Assembly: GCA_028583685.1 (NCBI GenBank)
Contig: JAMXIF010001253.1
Location: forward strand, 98,152,582 to 98,216,581
From: Petaurus breviceps papuanus
Taxonomy: Eukaryota; Chordata; Mammalia; Diprotodontia; Petauridae
Reading direction: 5' to 3'
Length of the DNA: 64,000 bases
Part shown: positions 56,701-64,000 of the stretch, one piece after another
Layout: every line of letters begins with the position of its first letter
Position numbering within the stretch: position 1 is the stretch's first letter
Position numbers and translations under genes: made by a program
The notes under the pieces: generated by a model
What the model was told of the DNA's origin: nothing
Seen by the model: the letters and a program-made list of their open reading frames with translations, nothing else
Databases searched by the model: none

Positions 56701-59397
56701 AATCCAGATCAAATCACAGAACACTTCTCAAAGTGAGCCCCAAAACAAAGCTACACATCAGGGCTTATATAGCCTTCTCCTGGCTCAGAGAATGTAACAA
56801 CCTCTTGGACCCACTGGCCAATCAAAAAGTATTGAAAAACAAGCCTCCTACCCCAGGCTCCAGGTGCACTTTAGCCTAGGGGCAGGGAAGATCTTTAAAT
56901 TTACATTCCCATTACAGGCTAGATGTTAACTTTCAGTTTGAATATACTAGTTCAATATATATTTAGCATTGACAAACATTTTTGTGATCTCACCTTTCTT
57001 TTTTTTTTTTTTTTTAAAGCAATTGGGGTTAAGTAACTTGCTCAAGGTTACCCGGCCAGTTATTTCTGGGTTTGGTGCTGAGTGTCTGAGCTCGGGATTC
57101 GATCTCCAGGTCGTCCCAACACTGGAACCGGTGCTCTTACTCGCTGAGCCACCGGGCCGCCCCAATCTCACCTTTCTTTGTTTCATGAATTTCTGTATCA
57201 TTTTTCCATATTTGTATAGCACTTATTGCCTTAGTTTCTGTTTTTTTTTTTAATATATCTGTAATTAGAAACCTTTGAAGGATGGGAGAGATTCTTTATT
57301 CATGTTTATATCTCCTACAATGCCTCTCACACTGCCTTTAAATAATAGGCACCTATATAAGTATTTTTATGTAAGTATTTGTAGAATGTGTAAAAGAAGT
57401 TCTTTTTTGGACCACACCTGTTACTTCTTCCATGTAGGGTACAAGAAGTGTGAAAATTTCTTCCTTACCAGGGATCTGCAATTTAGAGTCTTAAGGGATT
57501 GCTAGGGATGTTGAGAAGTTAAATGACTTGCTCATATTCACTTAACTACAAGGTGTCTGAGGTAGACAAACTTGTCTTTCAGATTCCCAAGTTAGCCCTT
57601 TATATACAATGCCATGCTCTCTCTATGAAAATTTAGATACTCTAATTTAAAATATTTAATTTCCCATGAAAATTTCCAATTTATAAGAAAGAAATATAAA
57701 TCAGTTAAATGGATTTTGTGTTTCCTTTTTTCTGTTATTACGTTGTTTTGCCTTTAGTTTTTAAAACTAGAAGAAATACATGTTACTTTAAAAAGTAAAG
57801 ATGATAGAAAGTGTGGGCTTTCTGGTCTCTGTCATTGACTTTATTGTGGTTTTTGGTGGTGTTGGTGGTATTGGTAGATAGGGAACAAGATTCCTTTCTT
57901 AGATTGGGATCCAAATCTCCATTTATTTGCTCCTAGGTTTCTTGTGCTTATACCAAAATTCTCCTGCCTCTAAATCTTTATGGGGTTAGAGCCTCTGTAT
58001 CTGGCCATAGTCAATGGATTGAAGTGAAAGCATGTTGTAGATATGTTAATGTTTTTCCAGAGAAGAGAGTAAGACCTTTAAAGTGCATTACTCGTTGGGG
58101 TCATATAGCATGATACAGTACAAAGAGCATTGGATATGGGATCAGAGATCTGGACTCTAATCCTGTCTTTTCTAATCCCTTTTCCCCCCTCAAGCTATCT
58201 TTATGACCTTGGACAAATCACAGTTAACTTTGATGGTCCTTAGTCTCCTCACTGGTAAAAAATGAGAGGGTTAGACTAAATGACCTTCTAAAGCTCCTTC
58301 CAGTCCTGATCTATGATTCTGTGATGCTTATTGCCACCCAGATGATCTTATAATCCTTATTACCACACATATGGGCTATTGCTGTGCCACTTTCCAAGTT
58401 AATATCATAAGTTAAAGCTGGAAATTATCTACAGAGGTCAGCCAGCCCCCATGTTTGCTTTATGAAAAGGCAGTGTTTATAACGTATCCTAAAAATGAGT
58501 GCCAAGTCAAAATATGACTGGGGAAACTCAGTGAAGAGGGATCTGCATATACAGGTGTTCTTTGTTACTCTGAAGATTCAGTTTAAGTATAACATTTGTG
58601 GACCATGGAAGCAACTCTTGGAGAGGTGGAATGAAGGTGGAAACCCATAGCACTGTTAGGTGTCATATTTTGGAACAGGTTTTAACCATATTTTGAAGTG
58701 ATATATACTAGTCTAGGTGGCACAGTGTATAGAGTGCTGGGCCTGGAGGTTAGGAAGACTCATCTTCCTGAGCTCAAATGTGGTCTCAGACATTTACTAG
58801 CTTTGTGACCTGGGGCAAGTCACTTAATGCTGTTTGCCTCAATTCCTCTTCTATAAAATGAGCTAGAGAAGAAGATGGCAAACCGCTTCAGCATTTTTGC
58901 CAATAAAACCCCAGATGGGGTCAGGAAGAGTCAGAATGATTGAAACAATTCAACAACAACAAAATATACGAGTCTGATATGTATGCTAATTTTAAAATGT
59001 GTATGATAACTGTTCATTAATCTGCTGTAGCATAATGTATTTTGTCTACAATTTTAAAATTCTTTCTCTTTTTTTCCTTTTCAAAGAATATGGATTGTGT
59101 TCAATTCCATTAGAAAATAAGCTATATCTTGTTGGTGGACAAACCACAATTGCAGAATGCTATGACCCTGAACAAAATGAATGGACAGAGATAGCTCCAA
59201 TGATGGAAAGGAGAATGGAGTGTGGTGCTGTCATCATGAATGGATGTATCTATGTAACTGGTGGATATTCCTACTCAAAAGGAACGTATCTTCAGAGCAT
59301 TGAGAAATATGATCCTGAACTTAATAAATGGGAAATAGTGGGTAATCTTCCTAGTGCCATGCGTTCACATGGATGTGTTTCTGTGTACAATGTATAA
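46547..59397 (+). CDS. KLHL23: Kelch-like protein 23, complete in three coding exons
   Basis: Coding parts 46547-47759, 51309-51461 and 59087-59397 join to 1677 bases: 558 residues plus TAA, the length of human KLHL23. Order: BTB/POZ about residues 30-137 (DITLQC, HKAVLAACSNYF), BACK about 138-245, and a Kelch propeller about 275-558. Glycine pairs mark six blades (279, 326, 375, 422, 472, 514), each with Tyr/Trp partners. BTB-BACK-Kelch proteins pair with CUL3 as substrate receptors of ubiquitin ligases; the propeller would bind the target. The KLHL23 substrate is not firmly known. No frame break. Known mammalian neighbour PHOSPHO2 is not in the window. Confidence 0.97.
49192..49416 (-). mobile_element. 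L1 3'-end insertion in intron 2
   Basis: Minus-strand L1 3' end: 'tttccaatgacatgtatagg', 'tccaagacggtatgcagtct', 'atttccacattagtcatatt'. Flanked by tttctagcttatt at 49179-49191 and 49417-49429, an identical 13-base duplication. Short, 5'-truncated, fairly young. Confidence 0.9.
49950..51270 (+). repeat. L2 LINE with MIRs and a hAT-like fragment
   Basis: L2 text is at 49970-50100, 50255-50365, 50640-50900 and 51060-51265 (aaactgatt..., then 'ttgaagccagagaccatatc' and 'atatagtaggtgttag' at the tail). It is interrupted by antisense MIRs at 50104-50250 and 50372-50615. A block at 50905-51060, starting caagagttttaacc and ending with a related inverted end, looks like a hAT-type fragment. It stops about 40 bases before exon 3. 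Confidence 0.65.
51309..51461 (+). CDS. KLHL23: KLHL23 exon 3 (Kelch blade)
   Basis: Acceptor atatacag at 51308, donor cag|GTAAAT at 51462. 153 bases, both ends in phase 1, so skipping it would keep frame and drop 51 residues (one blade: ATACVLREIIYVIGGHCGY...). It encodes the fourth glycine pair. Confidence 0.96.
51690..52590 (-). mobile_element. SINE fragment split by an L1 3' end
   Basis: A minus-strand SINE (tgggatttgaaccgtcatc) is split by an L1 3' end at 51785-52546 and resumes at 52556 with 'ggctctctgttcactaccca'. The L1 part includes 'cctcactcagcatcagttca' and 'gccattccccaattgaaggg'. A 9-base near-duplication, tgaaccgtc/tgaactgtc, at 51776-51784 and 52547-52555 marks the insertion. 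ORFs at 51965-52547 on both strands are L1 sequence. Confidence 0.8.
52727..53141 (-). mobile_element. Long SINE with RTE-like tail, split by a SINE
   Basis: Minus-strand SINE: head 'ggagcagttagatggctcag', body, RTE-like tail 'ttgccatttccttctcagg' in antisense. Interrupted by the SINE at 52794-52954. Confidence 0.8.
52794..52954 (+). mobile_element. tRNA-derived SINE (GCTCAGCGAG subfamily)
   Basis: ggggcgaccaggtggctcag, 'agcaccggctccagtgttgg', 'caccacacccagaaataact', A tail. An identical 16-base duplication aaagttttcttggtaa lies at 52778-52793 and 52955-52970. Confidence 0.96.
54228..54480 (+). mobile_element. MIR/marsupial SINE
   Basis: Head ggcagccaggtggtacagta, 'acttggagtcaggaagatct', core 'gtttcctcatctataaaatg' and an L2-like tail 'taaagtgttttgtaaacctt'. 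Confidence 0.8.
54481..54625 (-). repeat. MIR fragment
   Basis: 'tgacttgtacagagttacac' and 'gctagtaagtagagaatagg' are antisense MIR text. Confidence 0.75.
55286..55740 (-). repeat. 3' LTR of the element above
   Basis: 455 bp, TG...CA ends on the minus strand. Confidence 0.88.
56404..56916 (-). repeat. 5' LTR of the element above
   Basis: 513 bp. Keeps the promoter box (TATATAAGC on minus, near 56765) and an ATTAAA signal. Confidence 0.88.
57001..57164 (-). mobile_element. tRNA-derived SINE (GCTCAGCGAG subfamily)
   Basis: Minus-strand ggggcggcccggtggctcag, 'gagcaccggttccagtgttg', 'gagcaagttacttaacccca', long A tail. An identical 14-base duplication atctcacctttctt lies at 56987-57000 and 57165-57178. 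Still CpG-rich, so young. Confidence 0.96.
57480..57620 (-). repeat. SINE/MIR fragment
   Basis: 'gaagttaaatgacttgctca' followed by 'ttcagattcccaagttagcc' is antisense SINE text. Old. Confidence 0.55.
58080..58335 (+). repeat. MIR3-type SINE with CR1/L3-like tail
   Basis: tRNA-like head (gatacagtacaaagagcatt), 'atgaccttggacaaatcaca', then the tail 'ttccagtcctgatctatgat' with a final ATTCTGTG repeat as in CR1/L3 3' ends. Confidence 0.7.
58712..58972 (+). mobile_element. Long marsupial SINE with RTE-like tail
   Basis: 'tctaggtggcacagtgtata', 'ctttgtgacctggggcaagt', then 'gaagatggcaaaccgcttca', 'tttttgccaataaaacccca' and 'gtcaggaagagtcagaatga' in order. It ends about 110 bases before exon 4. 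Confidence 0.88.
59087..59397 (+). CDS. KLHL23: KLHL23 exon 4 (last two Kelch blades)
   Basis: The frame enters with 'aa tat gga' (completing Glu456) after AG at 59085-59086, and ends at TAA 59395-59397. It encodes EYGLCSIPLENKLYLVGG... to ...RSHGCVSVYNV, closing the propeller. Opening ORF codons before 59087 are intron. Confidence 0.97.
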
Positions 59398-60430
59398 TGA
59401 TAATGCAATCTATGAAAACCACTAAGTAGTAAAAAAACAAATAAACCCAACAATTCACACCTAGCAGTGTCCCAATATATAAATAATCTTATTTGGTATC
59501 AAAATATTATTTGGATAGTGGAGTTATCCACTACACCCTATACTTTTCAAAAGTAACATCTTTAATACTAACTTGGACAGCTACATAATAAATGGTAGAT
59601 TAAAGACATTTGTAGTGTCACACATTCCATCTCCTTATCACAGTATTGATGTTGGTAAGACATCAGAAGCACACTGTGAAATTAATACTCAGTTTTTGCA
59701 CTGCAGTGGCCAATGCACATTAAAGTCTAACAGGTGATTGAAATGAATAGAGGAAATTTTTTCTACCTCTAGACAATTTTTCAATATTTTTGAAACTTTT
59801 TTCAGCTCAAAGTATTGTAGAATGTAACATGAAACTAGATACCATCATCTTGTCTAGTTTTCTTTTTCTCATGCAGTTTGTATAATCTTTTCAAGTGACT
59901 TGATAGTTATTTTATATTTACTGAGTATTAACAATGTTATATAAAACAGTTATTGCCTAAGAGTTTACAACCAAATTCTGAAAGGATGGCAAAACTGAAA
60001 AATGAGAATAAGAATAAAATTGCTTAGTAGACTTTGTATTAAATATCAAAAGTTTTTTTTAAGCTAATGTGAACCTTTATGCAAACAAGGTTAAGGTTTC
60101 TATAGTTTATGCATGTGAAAAAAAATACCCAGTATCATCCCTGATTAGAAATATTTACCTTTATATAGAATGTATTTTAGATCTGGAAGGAACCTTGTGT
60201 GTTCTTCACCCAATCAATTCATTTTCTTTCAAACAGATAATAAGAAAGGCTGTATGAGCCTTTTAAATTAAATTTTAAACAGTAAAGTAAAACAAAAATG
60301 GCTTAAAATGCTTGAATTTTTTTGTTTTGGAAATAAATGACCATATACAGAGCTTTAAAAAACACCCCTGAAATAAAGAGGAATTTTGTTGAAGCCCAGT
60401 GAATGAATAAAAAGTATTATTAATTATAGA
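59398..60430 (+). other. KLHL23: KLHL23 3' UTR (end uncertain)
   Basis: AT-rich sequence after the stop. AATAAA hexamers at 60013-60018, 60332-60337, 60372-60377 and 60406-60411 are candidate polyadenylation signals; another is at 61452-61457. Which are used cannot be told. A MIR3-type fragment starts near 60435, so the main end probably lies before that. Confidence 0.6.
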
Positions 60431-61300
60431 ATAGAATAGAATGGAATGTTAGAACAGGAAAGGGCCTTAAAGATCATCTGGTCCATCAAAACATAAAATG
60501 GAAAAGAAATAACAGAAAAATTGAGAAACTCTAGACTTAGCAAGTCGACCTTGTCTAGGAATAGATTTTTTAAAATAGATGTGAATTTGTAATTGCCTTC
60601 TGTGTGCTATCATTATGTAAATTCTTACCTAGAGGACTTCAAGATCTTGTTTAAGTCATCCTGCCTTCTCTGGCCTTTTTTTGATTATCCTAACTCTCAG
60701 TGATCACTTCTTAAAACTATAGTGCTTATTGTTGGTACTTGAGGTACACAATCCTTCTAGAGTATTGATTCCCTTTTTTAATGTTAAAGTATTTCAGACT
60801 CCCACATTATAGTAGTTTGATTAGTATTCATTGATTGAGAAAGTAATCACAAAAGCCTTTTATGAATTCATTAGCATTTGAAGATTAATATTTTATTAAT
60901 CACAACAGCATCGACATTTAAAAATAGTATTATGTACATATATGAGATATTTATTTATTTAGGCATGTTTGCTGTTTTATGGATTAACAGAGCTCTTTCA
61001 ATAATTCCCCACAGTCCATAGGTGTGTGGAATCCACTAGTCTAGACTACTCATCTAGCACCAGTTTGTAGTAACAAAAAAAACAAAAACTAGTTTGTATT
61101 GTTTATTTAGAGGACTAGACTAGATGATCTCCTAAGGCCCCTTCCAGATCTAAATCTATGATCCTATGGTATTTTAATGTATTCATCCTGTGTCCCTGAC
61201 AGATTATAAGCAAGTTGATGGCTGTGACATTGTCTTATACCTCTGTTTTCCCTAGTGCCTATCAACTGTTCCCTGCAATAGTAGGTATTAAATAATGTTT
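60431..61300 (+). repeat. Decayed MIR3/CR1-type and L2-like fragments
   Basis: 'gaacaggaaagggccttaaa' at about 60450 and 'gactagatgatctcctaagg' with 'ttccagatctaaatctatga' at about 61120 are MIR3/CR1-tail text. After 61170 an L2-like tail follows ('gtaggtattaaataatgttt'). Confidence 0.55.
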
Positions 61301-63865
61301 GTCAATAATATCAGTTGCTTATACATTAAAAAAAAATGGTTGAAGTGCTTGAAGATGCTTGAAGTTTGTGCTACTAAGTACTTTTTAACAGTCTGTCTTT
61401 TCTTTAAAAATCTTATTTATGTTTTTAATTTGCACTCTGAAGAAAGGCTTGAATAAAAGGTAAATTTCAGCTGTGTTTGAATTATCATTAATTCTGAATT
61501 AGTAATTTGAATTACTTAAGGTATTACTAAAATAAGTGAGGCATCTTCCTCATAATAATGATTCTATTTTTAAAAATATTAAAATGGTGAAACTAATTTA
61601 ATATTCTTAAATTACTATTAACTTTTAAGCATCTATAATCCTTGTAAGCTCTGAGGATCCTTATGTTAACTCTCATTCCTACTGATGAGTTTGGTTAGCT
61701 GCTACTATCTCCCCTTCAAGGTTAAGGGATACCACCTGTGGGGTAAGGAGAGTGATTGGCTAATGCTGTTGTCTTAAGCCCCCACTGGTGAGCTTCCCCC
61801 TAAGATTAACACTTGAAAAATCACTTAAAGTAGCTTTTAGAAAGGAGCATTTACTAAGGTGGTATGACAAGAGTTGGCATAAAATACTCTCAAATTCTGT
61901 GACATAGTTCCCTTCAAGTACATGTAGGGTCCAAGGAAAAGTGAGCTCAAGTGTAGAGTACACATGTGGCAAAAGGGTAATAGCTCCTGGTTATTGGAAG
62001 CTCTTTATTTCCTATTGATGGGGTGTCCAAGATGTTCTTCCCTTAGGCATGGCATGGTTTCTATTTGGGTTTTGCATAGAGAACAAGTCCAGTCTGTCCT
62101 TGGCTCCCAATGTAAGCACTACTGATAAGTTGGTCTGGGGACAGTATTTAGTACAGCAGTGGGAAAATGGGGAAGTCCAACATTCTCTAGACCCTTAAAA
62201 AAAGCTGGAAAGTTCTTAAGCTTTAAGGCCTATGATTTATTGATTGAGACCTTTTCTCATCTAGTTAAGGTATCAAGCTAAAATCAAACCAACTCTTAAT
62301 ACATCAAAATTTTTAAATTTGTCCTTTAGTTATTAAAATGAAAGTAAAATCAAACCAGACATTGAAAATTGCATGGTGCTATCAAAACTCTTTTCTAATT
62401 TCTATGGCACTTACTTTACTTAGACATACCAGTATTTAGCTTCCCCATAACACACAAGTTCTTAGGTATAGATTTTTTTCTGTTCACTGTTAGCCTTATG
62501 ACTAGTTCCTCAAGTTTTAAGTTTGCTAATCTCTTATTCCTCTAAAATACAACATCCCAAACTACCTCTGTTTTAGGCATAAGCTCTTCCTCTTGCTAAC
62601 CCTCTTATCCTGATCCATCTTAATCCTTACCACTAATATCATTCCTTATCCTCTTCAGGTATTCTCCATAGTGCCCTTTGGAATCTAGCTTTACCCCATC
62701 TCCCATTATAAACAAATTTTCATTGATCCTTTATTTCTTTTTTAAAAAGACTACGGTCAATTCAGAGAAACTCAAGTTTCGCTTTCCCTGAAGACACATC
62801 TCATACTTGTAGACTTGTGGAACCAGAAAGCTTGTTCCTTACTCCTGGTGCTATTCAGACCCTTGCTTTTCCACTCAATCATATATTAATTTCTAATTCC
62901 TGTTTTTGTCAACTGCAGACATGTAGGCCCTTTACTCACGTAACTACTTTCCCCTTCAGTGACTTTTAGTACTGTTCTTAATGTCTCCCTATCTGTTGCT
63001 GAATTCCAGTACACATGTATGCTAACTTTAACTGGGTCCTCACTGGTGTTTGGAGTCAACTGTGGTCTAGGGGGTCACCCTGTCCCACTATTTGGCTCTA
63101 TATTTAGAAGATTAGATTCATGTTTGGGGGAGCCAGACTTCAAAGACGATGGAGTCATCAGGTTTATCTTGCATTCCCTGGCAATTTCCCTCACCTCAAA
63201 TTTGTATGGAAGAGCTCTTCAAATTTAGCAATGGCTCTTAACTAGTGCCTTCCCAAAAGTGGATTAATAAGGTCCCTTATAGAAAAGCCTCCTTTTTCAA
63301 AGTAGCTATCTGATAAGAAGACAGTTATTTCTTTCTTCTACTACAAAAATAAATGTTAAAAACATAAGAGTCTTGAATGTGCATTAACAAATATTTAAAA
63401 CCGAGACAATGTTCCATTACCTATTATTCTCTGAAAGGTAAAGGCACATTTTGGTACCAATGAATAGATATTTCATTTTCTCCTTTGACCTACGCTGTCT
63501 GTAAAACTCACAAGTCTGGATTTTTTGGCAAACCAAGGCATGGCCTGAACTTTCTTACTCCTTTAATCCCCGGCATTCTTATGGCAGTCTCTTCTGGTAG
63601 CACTCCTTTTCCATAAAGTTGAAGGAAACACCTTCCTTTGGACAATGAGCACTCTAGGTAAGCACATGTTTTTGCTGCCATGTGCTTATAGCTGTAGTGG
63701 TTGGGAGTGGAAAATTCCTTTTCCCCTTTCTGAAAATTCAAGTGAGAGTTAGCTGAATCTCAGTCACTATGTTCAAAAGAGGGGAGGGAGTAAATGGGGT
63801 CTTTCTCCTCTCATTTTTTTAGCTTACTGAGTGGGCAGCTCTTCCAGGCTCATTTGCCAGTCATT
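61301..63865. other. Intergenic DNA, no gene seen
   Basis: From 61690 to 62240 the antisense wording 'aaaggagcatttactaaggt' suggests an undelimited LTR. From 62430 to 63350 pyrimidine-rich text has no clear family; the 89-residue ORF at 62959-63228 has no known domain. No exon of the expected next gene is recognised. Confidence 0.4.
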
Positions 63866-64000
63866 TTAGTTACAGCCTTCCCTCCCCCCCCCCACCAACC
63901 CAGTCCCACCCCACCCCCCCCCCCACAACACCACCCACCAACCACACACCCACCACCCACCCACACGCCCCCCTGCGCCCACATGGGGCGGCACCGCGCC
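63866..64000. other. C-rich low-complexity end
   Basis: The sequence abruptly becomes runs of C with A (ccaccccacccccc...), ending in a GC-rich bit. Composition differs from everything before it. It could be a true low-complexity repeat or an assembly/read-end artefact. Confidence 0.7.

Larger units (their letters stand above)
55286..56916 (-). mobile_element. Non-autonomous LTR element, structure whole
   Basis: Minus strand. LTR at 56404-56916 (5') and 55286-55740 (3'), separated by a 663-bp internal region with no gag, pol or env. Flanked by GGCTA at 55281-55285 and 56917-56921, a perfect 5-base duplication, so it has two ends and a single insertion event. Next to the 5' LTR is a primer-binding-like stretch starting TGGCTTCACGAAC. 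ORFs up to 172 residues in the internal part overlap on both strands and have no retroviral domain. By eye the LTRs differ by about 6% over the first 160 bases: medium age. It lies antisense to KLHL23 within intron 3. Confidence 0.88.
51462..59086 (+). other. KLHL23: KLHL23 intron 3
   Basis: 7.6 kb, GT...AG (acceptor tccttttcaaag at 59075-59086). It holds nested SINEs, an L1 3' end and the LTR element at 55.3-56.9 kb (listed separately). Stretches 53145-54225 and 54630-55280 have no repeat or gene I can name. Confidence 0.85.

Noticed and set aside
1-64000. CRISPR arrays, operons, bacterial-type signals, tRNA genes
   Set aside because: No regularly spaced repeats with unique spacers. All tRNA-like sequences are SINE heads with A tails and target duplications, lacking a complete cloverleaf.

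Overview
The window is vertebrate nuclear DNA, almost certainly from a marsupial. It is AT-rich and densely filled with retrotransposons. The giveaways are many tRNA-derived SINEs of the marsupial type (body ending in CAAGTCACTTAACC-like sequence), marsupial-style L1 3' ends, RTE-type LINE fragments, ancient L2/MIR/CR1(L3) fragments, and one single-copy gene whose spliced protein has the same length as mammalian KLHL23. Species level cannot be read from this sequence alone.

One protein-coding gene is supported: KLHL23 on the plus strand. A CpG island (about 44.4-46.1 kb) carries the promoter and a non-coding first exon with a GTAAGT donor at 45299. Coding exons are 46545-47759 (BTB, BACK and the first Kelch blades), 51309-51461 and 59087-59397. 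Exon phases join exactly to a 558-residue protein with six visible Kelch glycine-pair motifs. The 3' UTR follows, with several AATAAA signals between 60.0 and 60.5 kb. In human this gene lies next to PHOSPHO2; no PHOSPHO2 coding sequence is visible here.

Everything upstream of the promoter (1-44.1 kb) is intergenic: unique AT-rich blocks alternate with nested mobile elements. The main landmarks are an internally deleted Tigger1-like DNA transposon (9.8-10.6 kb); a young HAL1 ('half-L1') element with a 15-base target duplication and an ORF1 broken by only one TGA (13.5-16.5 kb); a long 5'-truncated L1 with two SINEs and one unidentified insert (19.8-24.1 kb); an older HAL1/L1 copy split by an LTR element (25.3-29.1 kb); minus-oriented LTR-element remnants (29.7-32.1 kb); and a CpG-rich TA-flanked MITE (37.6-38.0 kb). 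A family of LTRs beginning TGTAATGG and ending CTACA recurs at 19.3, 43.0, 55.3 and 56.4 kb. The last two flank a short non-coding internal region inside KLHL23 intron 3, forming a complete-looking non-autonomous element.

No CRISPR arrays, tRNA or rRNA genes or other protein-coding genes were seen, and I found no clear new biological system. The best leads are the near-intact HAL1, the CpG-rich MITE, the related short non-coding LTR modules, an unexplained 250-bp insert in the L1, and an exon-like or retrocopy-like minus-strand block just upstream of the KLHL23 promoter. The last ~130 bases are an odd C-rich run that may be a sequence-end artefact.
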